Source: Cupriavidus numazuensis
GTDB lineage: Bacteria > Pseudomonadota > Gammaproteobacteria > Burkholderiales > Burkholderiaceae
DNA length: 64,000 bases
Assembly (NCBI RefSeq): GCF_905397435.1
Contig: NZ_CAJPVI010000020.1
Span: 62,001-126,000 of the forward strand
Reading direction: 5' to 3'
Under the pieces are notes generated by a model, which had not been told where the DNA came from, did not search any database, and was given only the letters and a program-made list of their open reading frames with translations. Positions 26,984 through 35,942 of this stretch are shown here, in pieces. The translations under genes and the position numbers were made by a program. Numbering within the stretch: position 1 is the stretch's first letter; each line of letters begins with the position of its first letter.

Positions 26984-27492
26984 ACCGCACGCAGCAGGTC
27001 CACATAGGCGCCCTCGATCAGGGCGCCCGTTTCTACCCCGAGCCGTTCCAGCAGGCCATGCGCCTCGGCCACGCCGGCCGCGACGCTTTCGTCGTCGGCC
27101 AGCACGACTTCGAGCTCGAGGAAATCCCCCAGCCCTTCCACACGGTCCAGGTGCACGCGCGTGCGGCCCACCAGGTACAGCGTGCGCACTTTACGCACGC
27201 GCCCTGCTTCGCCTTGTGCAGCCGTCAGTGCCGCTCGCAACGTATCGGGCGATGCCGTCGGCGACAGGATGTAGAAGCTTTCCTTGGGACCGGCCTGATC
27301 GGAGCGCGCATAGAAGATCAGCTGGCCGCGATCGGGGCCGAACGCCCGCAGCTTGAGCCGGCCGTTGGCGCACGGGAAGAAGGTGTCGTCCTGCTCGATT
27401 CGCTCGGGACCGCTGTCCGCCAGCGCGGCGACGCGTGGTTCGATGGCGCCGATGCTGTCCAGGCGTGCCTTGATTTCTACGTTTCTTGCCAT
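26953..27492 (-). CDS. CYTH-domain protein (class IV adenylate cyclase/thiamine triphosphatase superfamily)
   Basis: A 179-residue CYTH protein. The N-terminal signature NVEIKARL (residues 4-11) is the ExExK-type motif. Further acidic and basic residues of the tunnel lie in GRLKLRAFG, VRTLYLVGRTRVHLDRVEGL and FLELEVVL. Such proteins bind inorganic triphosphate or nucleotide triphosphates; some make cAMP, many are tripolyphosphatases. The substrate here is undetermined. It is tail-to-tail with modC, overlapping by 31 nt. Confidence 0.88.
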   Translation of the reverse strand: MARNVEIKARLDSIGAIEPRVAALADSGPERIEQDDTFFPCANGRLKLRAFGPDRGQLIFYARSDQAGPKESFYILSPTASPDTLRAALTAAQGEAGRVRKVRTLYLVGRTRVHLDRVEGLGDFLELEVVLADDESVAAGVAEAHGLLERLGVETGALIEGAYVDLLRAVQTTPARSGA

Positions 27493-27532
27493 GGGCTATC
27501 TGCCGTAATGAAATGACGAATGCGCAGGCGGC

Positions 27533-28327
27533 CTACCCGACCACCCCGAGGATCACGGCCGATGCCTTGAAGATCGCCAGCGCGCGCACGCCCGGTGCGA
27601 GCGCCAGCGTCTGCACGCTTTCATTGGTGACGATGGCCGCGACGCTGCCGCCGCCGTCAAGGTCCAGCACGATCTCCGCATTGACCGCGCCCGGCACGAC
27701 CCGCGACACCACGCCGGGAAGCTGGTTGCGCGCGGACAGGCGCAGGCCCGGGTCAGGCAGGCCGATCAGGACCGAGGATGCCTTCACCAGCGCGAACGCC
27801 TCCACGCCGGGCTGCAACTCCAGCGTCTCGACACTCTCGTGCGTGATCGTCGACACGATGGTCTGCCCGCCCGGCAAGGCCAGCACCACCTCGTCATTGA
27901 CGGCGCCACCGCGGACGCTTTCTACCTTGCCGAAGAGCTTGTTGCGCGCACTGGTACGGATCATGAAACGCCTCATTACGTTAAGGTCTTCGGCCGCCGC
28001 ATCGCCGAGCCGGCCGAGGTGTGCGACGAAGCGCCGGTGTTCTTCTTCGAGCGCGCGATAGGTACGGATTAACTGCTCGGCGCGCTCGGTCAGGCGCGTG
28101 CCGCCGCCGCCCTTGCCGCCGGCGGCGCGTACCACGAGCGGTTCGCCCGCGCTGTTGTTCATGGCGTCGATGGCATCCCACGCGGCCTTGTAGCTGATGC
28201 CCACGGCGCGCGCGGCGGCCGTGATCGAGCCCTGCTCGCCAATGGCGGCCAGCAGCGCGATGCGGTCCTTGCCGCCCCAGTCCTGCGAGCCGGCGCGGAA
28301 CCAGATGGCCCCCTGGAGTTCAAGCAT
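27533..28327 (-). CDS. modE: Molybdate-responsive regulator ModE
   Basis: A 264-residue ModE. The N-terminal winged helix (about residues 10-115) has ITAAARAVGISYKAAWDAID as its recognition motif and GKGGGGTRLTERAEQLI as the wing. Two TOBE/MOP domains follow, starting at SARNKLFGKV (about 126) and SARNQLPGVV (about 197), which bind molybdate. It should repress modABC through the box at 24641-24664. It lies divergent in spirit but on the opposite strand beyond the CYTH gene. Confidence 0.92.
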   Translation of the reverse strand: MLELQGAIWFRAGSQDWGGKDRIALLAAIGEQGSITAAARAVGISYKAAWDAIDAMNNSAGEPLVVRAAGGKGGGGTRLTERAEQLIRTYRALEEEHRRFVAHLGRLGDAAAEDLNVMRRFMIRTSARNKLFGKVESVRGGAVNDEVVLALPGGQTIVSTITHESVETLELQPGVEAFALVKASSVLIGLPDPGLRLSARNQLPGVVSRVVPGAVNAEIVLDLDGGGSVAAIVTNESVQTLALAPGVRALAIFKASAVILGVVG

Positions 28328-28378
28328 GGCGTGAATGGCGCCGCCTTGCGATGGCAGCGCGACAGAGTCGGAATGCGG

Positions 28379-28657
28379 CTATGGTAATCGCTTTGCGCCG
28401 CCAGGCCGTCCATCAGACTCCTGATGCACGGGGATGTACCAGTGCATGCGCCCGCCGGCAAAGACCTGCCGGTCCAACTGGCGCATCAGGCTCCACGCCG
28501 TGAAGCGGTCGACCGCCAGGTCCACCCATGCCCACGGGCGCTCAGGATCGCCGTCGCGCACGATCTCCACGGAGCTGACCGGTGCATGCCGCGCGAGCAT
28601 GTCGCGCAGCATCGCTTCGGTGACGTTGCGGCGCAGGCCGCGGATCAGTATCTGCAT
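28379..28657 (-). CDS. Small RRM-like RNA-binding protein (paralogue 1)
   Basis: A 92-residue protein with the beta-alpha-beta-beta-alpha-beta pattern of an RNA recognition motif. It has QILIRGLRRNVTEAMLRDML, then VEIVRDGDPERPWAWVDL as the RNP1-like strand, and a final strand HWYIPVHQ. It resembles the protein at 35340-35606 over nearly its full length, sharing the GDP-RPWAWVD core and the WY-P ending. RRM identification is from pattern rather than a search. It lies between modE and fabI on the same strand as both. Confidence 0.8.
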   Translation of the reverse strand: MQILIRGLRRNVTEAMLRDMLARHAPVSSVEIVRDGDPERPWAWVDLAVDRFTAWSLMRQLDRQVFAGGRMHWYIPVHQESDGRPGGAKRLP

Positions 28658-28690
28658 GGCGCTCGTGGCGCTGGAACGCGGCGCAGGCGT

Positions 28691-29470
28691 TCAGGCCATG
28701 ATATGCACGCCGCCATCGACGTACATCGTATTGCCGGAGATGCGCCGCGCATAAGGCGTGGCCAGGTAGGCCGTCGCGAAGCCGACGTCCATGATGTCGA
28801 CCAGTTCGCCGAGCGGTGCGCGGCCCGCGGCCTCGGCAAGCAGCAGGTCGAAGTCCTTCAGACCCGATGCCGCACGCGTCTTGAGCGGCCCCGGCGAAAT
28901 CGCATGCACGCGGATACCGCGCGGCCCGAGTTCATGCGCGAGATAGCGGCAGCTCGCTTCCAGCGCGGCCTTGACCGGCCCCATCAGGTCGTAATTGGGC
29001 ACCACGCGGTTAGCGCCCTCATAGCTCATGGCGAACAGCGTGCCGCCTTCGGTCATCAGCGGCACCGCGCGGCGCGCCATGCGGATAAACGAGTGGCACG
29101 AGATATCCATCGCGCGCGCGAAGCCGGCCGCGGACGAGTTGATCAGGCCGCCCTGCAGGTCTTCCTTCGGCGCGAACGCGACCGAGTGCACGACCGCATC
29201 GAGCCGGCCCCAGTCGCTGGCAATGCGTGCGAACAGCGCGTCCATCTGCGTGTCGTCCTCGACATTGAGCGGCATCAGGATCGGCGCCTGCACCGCTTCG
29301 GCCAGCGGCGCGACGTGCGGATGGGCCTTGTCGTTGAGATACGTCAGCGCGATTTCCGCGCCCAGCTCGCGAAACGCGCGCGCGCATCCCCAGGCAATGG
29401 AATCGGCATTGGCGACGCCGACGATCAGCACACGCGCGCCGCCCAGCGGCGGACTCGATACTTGCACCAT
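28691..29470 (-). CDS. fabI: Enoyl-ACP reductase, FabI type
   Basis: A 259-residue short-chain reductase of the FabI class. VLIVGVANADSIAWGCARAF is the atypical FabI nucleotide-binding motif. LNVEDD, HSVAFAPKEDLQG and the catalytic Tyr-x6-Lys in PNYDLMGPVKAALE (about residue 160) match FabI, and AISPGPLKTRAASGL is the substrate-loop region. It reduces enoyl-acyl carrier protein with NAD(P)H. It follows the DUF3141 gene on the same strand after 33 nt and may be a second, pathway-linked FabI. Whether the genome has another copy cannot be seen. Confidence 0.9.
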   Translation of the reverse strand: MVQVSSPPLGGARVLIVGVANADSIAWGCARAFRELGAEIALTYLNDKAHPHVAPLAEAVQAPILMPLNVEDDTQMDALFARIASDWGRLDAVVHSVAFAPKEDLQGGLINSSAAGFARAMDISCHSFIRMARRAVPLMTEGGTLFAMSYEGANRVVPNYDLMGPVKAALEASCRYLAHELGPRGIRVHAISPGPLKTRAASGLKDFDLLLAEAAGRAPLGELVDIMDVGFATAYLATPYARRISGNTMYVDGGVHIMA

Positions 29471-29503
29471 GGCGAACTCCCGGAAGGCTTCGGTCAGTGA
29501 AGG

Positions 29504-31885
29504 CTAAGTGCGCGGGCCGGGGTTGCCACGGGGCTTGCCGGCCGCCTGCGTGTTGTTCGCCCCCGGGCGCGTGACCCGCGCGCGTCCATTGCCGGTCTTT
29601 GCCGCCGGGGCCTTTGGCGCCACCGCCGGCTCGATCGGTTGTGCCCCGCCATGGGCGTGGTCGGTGCCGAGCACCTCGGCCACTTCGCGGTAGCGCGTCA
29701 GGCGTTCACCTTCCAATGGTGCGATCACGGTCAGTACGCGATGCGCGGCCACCATCAGCCTGCGCCGCTCGTCGTGGTCCGGCACCAGCTGCGGCAGCGC
29801 ACGGAGCGCGCGCTGTCGGTCAAGCTGCACGATGGAGGTCTGCTGCCGCACCAGCGACTTGAATTCGGCCAGTGTCAGGCGGCCGCGCCCTTCCGGCTGT
29901 TCGCGCGCCATCTGGCGCAGCAGGTTGAACGGTCGCTCCTCGATCGCCGCGCCGGCGTCTGCCACGTAGGCCAGGATCCGCACGAAAGCCTCGCGCATAC
30001 CGCCCTGTTCCGTGGCGGCCTGGGCGTCGCTCAGGCGGCGCTGCGCCAACTCCTTGCGCAGCTGCACGGTCACCGGCGATTCCAGGTTGACTGGCGCCTG
30101 CGCCTGCATGCCCACCAGCGCCGCCATCATCGGCGACTGGTAAAGGGTCTCGAATACGAGCTCGTACCAGGCATCGCGCGTATCGCGGTACTGGTCCAGC
30201 GCGCTGATGATCTGCGCCGACACCGCGCGCTCCATCGCGAGCAAAGGATTGTCCTGTGCGACAGGTTGCCGATGCTCGCGCACCATCGGCGCCAGCGCGC
30301 GGACCCACGCCATCCACGGATTGTTGTCGGTGGCGAGCGAGCGCTCCAGGCGCGAGGGGTGGACGGAGCGCGCGGCTTCCGCGGTGAGCTCGGTCGTCGA
30401 CGCGCGCACCATTGGCGAAGCAAAGGTGTCGTAGAGATGCTGGTTGACTTCCGAAATCCGGCGCACCACTTCGAACGGGCGCTCGTCCTCGCGACCATCG
30501 TCCAGCGCGAGGATGTCGGCAATCTTGCGACGCTCGAAGCGCACCAGGTAGCGCCCTTCGATCAGGTCGCGATGCGGCGTGCCTGGCGCGATGTCCTCGA
30601 TCTTCGCCTCGTACAGACCGGGCGGCAGCACGTCGATGAGGTCGAGCGCGCAAAACAGTTCACTGTGCTCGCGGTTGGCCACGCCAGCCGATACGAAGAT
30701 GCCCAGGTGGCCCACGGTCGGATGCAGGCAGTACACGATGACCTGGTCATTGGCCACCAGCTCTTCGTCGGTCGCATACAGGTCGGGAATCCAGTTCAGC
30801 GCCTGTTGCGGCGGCGTGATGTTGTCCCCCCACGACGCGAACACAACGATCGGCGAGCGGATGTTGCGCAGGTCCACCACGGTCTTGCCGTCGGCGCTAC
30901 GCACCTGTCCCGCGGTGAGGCGGTTGCCGACGAACAGGTTCTGCACGATCCAGTCGATCTCGGCGCGGTTCATCAGGAAGTGGCCGCCCCACCAGCGCTC
31001 GAATTCGAGGAAGCGCGGGCCTTCCGTATCGGCCTTGGCGTAGACGTTGTAGAGCTTGCCCCACAGCGTGTTGGATGGATTGAGCTGCTCGAAGTTCTGC
31101 ACGAGCCATGCACCGTCGAAGCGGCCGTTGCCGAGGTCCGCTGTCAGCGAGGCCAGCCAGGAGCCGCCCAGCAGGCCGCCGCTGTAGCGCATCGGGTTGG
31201 TGCCGCGCACGCCCGCCCAGTACGACAGCGGCGCGCCGGCCACCAGCAACGGGCCGACGGCGTCCGGCGCCACCGCCGCGAGAATCATCAGCGCCCAGCC
31301 CGCCTGGCAGTTGCCGACCACGAACGGCTTGCCGGGTGCGTCAGGGTGGCGTTCGTTGACGATCTTCATGAAGCCCGCCTCGGCGCGCGCGACGGCCTCG
31401 ATGGTCTGGCCCGGACACGGGTCGCGGAAGAACGTGATGAAGTAGCACGGGTGCCCGGTGCGCAGCGCGATGCCGATTTCGCTGTCGGCCTTGAAGCCGC
31501 CGATGCCGGGGCCGTGCCCGGCGCGCGGGTCGATCACGACGAACGGCCGCTTGGCCGGATCGGTCGGCATGTCGGCGGGCGGGATGATGCGCAGGAGCGC
31601 GTAGTTGACCGGCTCGGGCAGCGTGCGCGCGTCAGCGAGCATTTCGTGCTCGAACACCAGCACGGGCGGCATGCCTTCACGCTCGTGCTCGGTGGATTCG
31701 TTGCCACGCTGGCGCAGGATGTCCTGCAGCAGGATGGAGCGCTGCCAGGCATCGACACCGTATTCGACGGCGGCCCATGGCCACGCAAAGAACGGTGCGA
31801 AGGCGCCGAACTGCGCCAGTGAGCCGGTGGATTGAGGCTGGCCGGACTGCGTGCCCGGCGTGCCGGTGGATTCGCTAGCTGACAT
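29504..31885 (-). CDS. DUF3141 protein with PHA-synthase-like alpha/beta-hydrolase core
   Basis: A 793-residue protein. Residues about 75-400 resemble the catalytic core of polyhydroxyalkanoate synthases. The nucleophile elbow GNCQAGW places a Cys at 193 (the PhaC lipase-like box has Cys), Asp354 lies in SWGDNITPPQ, and His393 in PTVGHLGIFVS, giving a Cys-Asp-His triad. RDPCPGQTIEAV also resembles PhaC. The C-terminal half (about 420-793) is helical and unknown. Start at 31885 after GGGGAAGTGG. It is divergent from a phosphate acyltransferase/acyl kinase pair, with fabI downstream. Family and context suggest acyl-CoA or polyester chemistry; activity is unproven. Confidence 0.88.
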   Translation of the reverse strand: MSASESTGTPGTQSGQPQSTGSLAQFGAFAPFFAWPWAAVEYGVDAWQRSILLQDILRQRGNESTEHEREGMPPVLVFEHEMLADARTLPEPVNYALLRIIPPADMPTDPAKRPFVVIDPRAGHGPGIGGFKADSEIGIALRTGHPCYFITFFRDPCPGQTIEAVARAEAGFMKIVNERHPDAPGKPFVVGNCQAGWALMILAAVAPDAVGPLLVAGAPLSYWAGVRGTNPMRYSGGLLGGSWLASLTADLGNGRFDGAWLVQNFEQLNPSNTLWGKLYNVYAKADTEGPRFLEFERWWGGHFLMNRAEIDWIVQNLFVGNRLTAGQVRSADGKTVVDLRNIRSPIVVFASWGDNITPPQQALNWIPDLYATDEELVANDQVIVYCLHPTVGHLGIFVSAGVANREHSELFCALDLIDVLPPGLYEAKIEDIAPGTPHRDLIEGRYLVRFERRKIADILALDDGREDERPFEVVRRISEVNQHLYDTFASPMVRASTTELTAEAARSVHPSRLERSLATDNNPWMAWVRALAPMVREHRQPVAQDNPLLAMERAVSAQIISALDQYRDTRDAWYELVFETLYQSPMMAALVGMQAQAPVNLESPVTVQLRKELAQRRLSDAQAATEQGGMREAFVRILAYVADAGAAIEERPFNLLRQMAREQPEGRGRLTLAEFKSLVRQQTSIVQLDRQRALRALPQLVPDHDERRRLMVAAHRVLTVIAPLEGERLTRYREVAEVLGTDHAHGGAQPIEPAVAPKAPAAKTGNGRARVTRPGANNTQAAGKPRGNPGPRT

Positions 31886-32180
31886 TCCACTTCCCCTGAT
31901 TGGTGTCGGCGGACGCGCCACGCGTGCCGGAACAGTCCCTCGGGATCACCTGGATGTGACGCGTTGTGCTTCGCAGCAAAAACAAGCCTACCAGCGTGTC
32001 GTGCCGATGGCAATCGCCGCACTATGTCGATCGCGAGGCGGTTCGCGCACCTCGCGGCCTCGCGCCCGTGGTCATTCCGGCACATTCTATGAAACACGGA
32101 ATGGCAAGATTCGTCGCCTATACTGGGCGCGATGCGCCTTGCGCAGCGCAACATGCCGACCAACCTGACCGGAATCCGCC

Positions 32181-33164
32181 ATGACTGCTGCCTCGCCCGC
32201 CCTGTCCGTGCCTGCCGAGCCCGCTGCTCCCGGCACCGACAAGTACGCCACGTTGCTGGCCCGCTGTGCCGGCCTGCCGCCGATTCCCACCGCGGTGGCG
32301 CATCCGTGCGACGCCTCATCGCTGAGCGGTGCCATGCAAGCCGCCAGCCTCGGACTGATCGTGCCGATCCTGTTCGGTCCGCAGGCGCGTATCCGCGAAG
32401 TCGCCGCCGAACAGGGGCTGCCGCTTGGCGACACCGTCATCGTCGATACGCCGCACAGCCATGCGTCCGCCGCGCGCGCGGTCGAAGCGGTGCGCAATGG
32501 CGAAGCGGAGCTGCTCATGAAGGGCAGCCTGCACACCGATGAACTGATGCACGAAGTGACCGCCTCGGGCAGCGGCCTGCGCACGGGCCGGCGCCTGTCG
32601 CACGTATTCGCGATGGATGTGCCGAGCTACCACAAGCCGCTGTTCATCACCGATGCCGCGGTGAACATTTTCCCCACGCTCAACGACAAGGCCGACATCT
32701 GCCGCAATGCGATCGACCTCGTGCGCGTGCTCGGCGTCGAGCGCCCGAAGGTGGCCATCCTCTCTGCCGTGGAGACCGTGACCGACAAGATCCCGTCGAC
32801 CATCGATGCCGCGGCGCTGTGCACGATGAGCCGGCGCGGGCAGATCACCGGCGCGCTGCTCGACGGCCCGCTTGCGTTCGACAACGCCATCAGCCGCGAA
32901 GCCGCCATTACCAAGGGCATCGACTCGGAGGTGGCCGGCGACCCTGACATCCTTCTTGTGCCCGACCTCGAAGCCGGCAACATGCTCGCCAAGCAGCTCA
33001 CGTTTCTGGCGGGCGCCGAAGCCGCGGGCATCGTGCTGGGGGCTCGCGTGCCCATCATCCTGACCAGCCGCGCCGACAGCGTGCGCGCGCGCATCGGCAG
33101 TTGCGCCATCGCGGTCCTGCTGGCGCACGCGCGCCGCAGCGCCGAAGCTGCCGTACCGGTCTGA
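32181..33164 (+). CDS. Phosphate acetyl/butyryltransferase
   Basis: A 327-residue acyltransferase that interconverts acyl-CoA and acyl-phosphate. Family motifs run as LIVPILFGPQARIREVA, LLMKGSLHTDELMHEV, RLSHVFAMDVPSYHKPLFI, and ALLDGPLAFDNAIS near the phosphate site. A clear Pta/Ptb fold covers the whole length. The predicted promoter has TATACT at 32119-32124. The acyl kinase gene follows within about 35 nt, so acyl-CoA + phosphate and acyl-phosphate + ADP are linked. Chain length preference (acetyl, propionyl or butyryl) is not clear from sequence. Confidence 0.92.
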   Translation: MTAASPALSVPAEPAAPGTDKYATLLARCAGLPPIPTAVAHPCDASSLSGAMQAASLGLIVPILFGPQARIREVAAEQGLPLGDTVIVDTPHSHASAARAVEAVRNGEAELLMKGSLHTDELMHEVTASGSGLRTGRRLSHVFAMDVPSYHKPLFITDAAVNIFPTLNDKADICRNAIDLVRVLGVERPKVAILSAVETVTDKIPSTIDAAALCTMSRRGQITGALLDGPLAFDNAISREAAITKGIDSEVAGDPDILLVPDLEAGNMLAKQLTFLAGAEAAGIVLGARVPIILTSRADSVRARIGSCAIAVLLAHARRSAEAAVPV

Positions 33165-33198
33165 GCCGCCCCCCAACCTTATGCGGAGTGCATCGAGC

Positions 33199-34422
33199 GT
33201 GAGTGCCACCCATCCTGTCATCCTGGTCGTCAATGCCGGCTCTTCCAGCGTCAAGGTTTCCGTCTACAACGTGCCGGAAGCCGCGCATGACAACGCAGAC
33301 ATCAACCCCGTGCTAAGCGCGCACGGGCAGATCGAAGGCATCGGCGTCGCGCCGCGGCTGCGCGCGAACATGGCCGATGGGCATGTCGTTGCCGACGAAT
33401 CGTTTCCTGTCGCGCAGATCGCCGACCACGACGCGGCTTTCCGCCTGGTACGCCTGGTGCTGAGCGTCGGGCTGCGCGACAACCCGCCGGTCGCCATCGG
33501 CCACCGCGTGGTCCACGGCGGCAGTGACTTCGCGCAGGCCGTGCGCATCGACGACGACGTGATCGCACGCCTCGAGGCGCTGATCCCGCTGGCGCCGCTG
33601 CACCAGCCCCACAACCTGACCGCGATCCGCGCGGTACGCAAGGCCGCGCCCGAGCTGCTGCAGGTCGCCTGCTTCGACACGGCCTTCCATGCCGGGCACG
33701 ACATGCTCGCGCAGCTGATGGCGCTGCCCTACGAGTACTACGAGCGAGGCATCAGGCGCTATGGCTTCCATGGGCTGTCCTACGAGTACATTGCACGGCG
33801 CCTGGGCCAGGTGGCACCGGACGTGGCCGCGGGCCGCGTGATCGTCGCCCACCTTGGGAACGGCGCAAGCTTGTGCGCCATGCGCGATGGCCGCAGCGTG
33901 GATAGCACCATGGGGCTGACGGCACTCGACGGCATGCCGATGGGCACGCGCTGCGGCGCGATCGACCCCGGTGCAGTGCTGTGGCTGGCGCAGCAGGGCA
34001 TGACCGCTGACGCGATCCAGAACATGCTGTATGGGGCATCCGGCCTGAAGGGGCTGTCTGGTGTCAGCAGCGACATGCGCGCGCTGCTGGCCAGCGAAGC
34101 GCCGCGCGCGCGGCTCGCGGTGGACTTCTACGCCTACCGCGCCGCGCAGGAAATCGGCAAGCTGGCCGTCACACTCGGCGGCCTGGACACGCTGGTGTTC
34201 ACCGCCGGCATCGGCGCCAATTCGCCGCCGGTGCGCGCCCGTATCTGTGCGCACCTGACGGACCTGTTCGGCATCAGCCTGGACAATGCGGCCAACAACG
34301 ACAACAGCCAGCGCGTGAGCAGCGACGCCAGCCGCGTGCCGGTGCTGGTATTGCCCACCGACGAAGAAGGCATGATCGCGCTGAGCACCGCGCGCATCCT
34401 GCGCGAAAGCGGGAAGCTGTAA
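33199..34422 (+). CDS. ackA: Acetate/propionate-type kinase
   Basis: About 407 residues of the ASKHA fold. The N-terminal phosphate motif VVNAGSSSVK is at about residues 8-17. HRVVHGGSDF, FDTAFH and YGFHGLSYEYI follow the acetate kinase order, then AHLGNGASLCAM and the C-terminal FTAGIGANSPPVRARI. It makes ATP from acyl-phosphate or the reverse. GTG at 33199 is preferred because GGAG lies nine nt upstream; an in-frame ATG at 33181 gives six more residues but has no ribosome site. Downstream partner of the phosphate acyltransferase. Confidence 0.92.
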   Translation: MSATHPVILVVNAGSSSVKVSVYNVPEAAHDNADINPVLSAHGQIEGIGVAPRLRANMADGHVVADESFPVAQIADHDAAFRLVRLVLSVGLRDNPPVAIGHRVVHGGSDFAQAVRIDDDVIARLEALIPLAPLHQPHNLTAIRAVRKAAPELLQVACFDTAFHAGHDMLAQLMALPYEYYERGIRRYGFHGLSYEYIARRLGQVAPDVAAGRVIVAHLGNGASLCAMRDGRSVDSTMGLTALDGMPMGTRCGAIDPGAVLWLAQQGMTADAIQNMLYGASGLKGLSGVSSDMRALLASEAPRARLAVDFYAYRAAQEIGKLAVTLGGLDTLVFTAGIGANSPPVRARICAHLTDLFGISLDNAANNDNSQRVSSDASRVPVLVLPTDEEGMIALSTARILRESGKL

Positions 34423-34446
34423 GGCCGGCGCGGCGCACGCCGCGTG

Positions 34447-35277
34447 TCAGGCTTCCAGGTAGTGTGCGCGCAACTGCGCCACGTCGACATCCAGCCCGTC
34501 GCGCAGGAAGCCGTCCATGCTGCCGTACGCGGCCTCGATGGCCTGCACGGACGCATCGAGGTAGCTGGCGCGCACCTCGAGCAGCGGCATCATGACCTCG
34601 GGCCGAATGCCAAACTGCGTGATGCGCTCCAGCGCCTGCGTGTTGAAACGCGCATTGCGCTGGTTCGATTCGAGATAGTTGGCCAGGATATCGTCCTGCG
34701 CCACACCGAGCGCAGAGAGCAGCAGCAGCGACGCGAAGCCCGTGCGGTCCTTGCCCGCGGTGCAGTGATACAGCAGCGTCTTGCCCGACTGGGCATTGCG
34801 CATGAAATCGCCGAACACCTGCCGGTAGCGCACCGGGAAATCGCGATAGACGCCGAGCATGAACGCATCGACGTCTTCCGGCGTGCTCTCGCGCAGGCGC
34901 GGCATCAGCACGTCCATGGCCATGCTGCCTTCGAGCACCGGCATGGCGATCCAGTTGAAGCGCTGCCCGAACGGCGCTTCGTCGGCCGACTTCTCGCCCG
35001 GAGAGCGGAAGTCCACGACGGCGTCGAGGGCCAGGCCCTGCAAGCGCTCGATGTCCGCGACGGACGCGAGCGCGGGATTGCCGCTGCGGTACAGGCGGCC
35101 ATGCCGCACGCGGCTTCCGCCGGCGCCGGCCAGACCACCGAGATCCCGTGCATTGCTGATGCTTTCCAGTCCCAGTTCGCTTCCGTTTCCGGCAGGCCCG
35201 AACGGCACTACCGCGTGCAAGCCCGGCGCGTGCGATGCCCGCAGGCATCCGGCCCAGGCCAACCAATGGCTGATCAT
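34447..35277 (-). CDS. Tyrosine/serine protein phosphatase (dual-specificity-like)
   Basis: A 276-residue phosphatase of the bacterial tyrosine/lipid phosphatase family. The P-loop HCTAGKDRTG (HCX5R) is at about residues 177-186. An upstream Asp lies in NARDLGGL and VVDFRSPGEK, both typical of this family, and the helical C-terminus carries the DGFLRDGL motif. The Lys after Gly in the P-loop (AGKDR) is typical of atypical phosphatases acting on tyrosine or phosphoinositides. The start at 35277 follows AGAGGA. It is convergent with ackA and downstream of the RRM-like paralogue. Confidence 0.88.
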   Translation of the reverse strand: MISHWLAWAGCLRASHAPGLHAVVPFGPAGNGSELGLESISNARDLGGLAGAGGSRVRHGRLYRSGNPALASVADIERLQGLALDAVVDFRSPGEKSADEAPFGQRFNWIAMPVLEGSMAMDVLMPRLRESTPEDVDAFMLGVYRDFPVRYRQVFGDFMRNAQSGKTLLYHCTAGKDRTGFASLLLLSALGVAQDDILANYLESNQRNARFNTQALERITQFGIRPEVMMPLLEVRASYLDASVQAIEAAYGSMDGFLRDGLDVDVAQLRAHYLEA

Positions 35278-35339
35278 CTGTTGTCCTCTTATCTGTCTTC
35301 TCTGGCGCTGTCTCTTCGCGCCTCGTTCCTGGCGATCCT

Positions 35340-35606
35340 TCAGGCCGCTGCCGGCGCCGCGGTACGGCCGCGATAGGCCGGCACGTACCAGCGCAAATGG
35401 CAACCGGCAATGTAACGCCCATCCAGGCGGTGCACCAGCTTCCATACCGCCAGCGCGCCCGCCGCGATATCGACCCATGCCCACGGGCGATTCGGATCGC
35501 CTTCGCGCACGAATTCCACTGCGCGCACTTCGGCATAGGGCTTCAGCGCCTTGCGCAAGGTTGCCGCATCAACACCGGGCCGGAGACCACGCACCAAAAC
35601 CTTCAT
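35340..35606 (-). CDS. Small RRM-like RNA-binding protein (paralogue 2)
   Basis: An 88-residue protein with the same strand/helix pattern as the one at 28379-28657: KVLVRGLRPGVDAATLRKAL, then VEFVREGDPNRPWAWVDI as the RNP1-like strand, and HLRWYVPAY at the end. AGGAGTCGATC precedes the ATG, a strong ribosome site. The pair share the core GDPxRPWAWVD. It is upstream of the phosphatase gene on the same strand (about 60 nt), so the two may be co-transcribed. The RNA target is unknown. Confidence 0.8.
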   Translation of the reverse strand: MKVLVRGLRPGVDAATLRKALKPYAEVRAVEFVREGDPNRPWAWVDIAAGALAVWKLVHRLDGRYIAGCHLRWYVPAYRGRTAAPAAA

Positions 35607-35942
35607 GATCGACTCCTGATTATTTCATGTCCCTGCCCGCGCATGCGTCACCTGCCAATTTCCCGCATTGCGCAGGACCCCGGCGCATGCCGCTTTGCCT
35701 TGCTGCATGCGCCTTTACAGGTAAGACGCCGCTGCCGCGCGAGGAATCCCCGCATCGCCTGCAATCTTGATCTGGCTCATGGCGGCCGCAATTTGCGCTG
35801 CTTCCGGCTCGACAAAAGCTCTGAACCGCGTCCCAGGATTCCCATCGTGCGAACGCGGCGGTTCGCCAGGGCGGGCCGCTGCCGCGGCCCATATGCGACG
35901 CCCGCGCGACACCGCGCCACGCGGGCTGGCACAATACGCGGC
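35607..35942. other. 336-nt interval with no supported gene
   Basis: Divergent region between the RRM-like gene and the GT51 gene. Several short frames run through it. One on the minus strand near 35,715-35,790 (starting MSQIKIAG, about 21 codons) looks codon-like, but it is too short and has no ribosome site. No clear promoter pair or operator was found. Confidence 0.4.

Noticed and set aside
29639..31822. A 727-codon plus-strand frame opposite the DUF3141 gene
   Set aside because: Antisense shadow; His/Arg-rich, no motif, no ribosome site.
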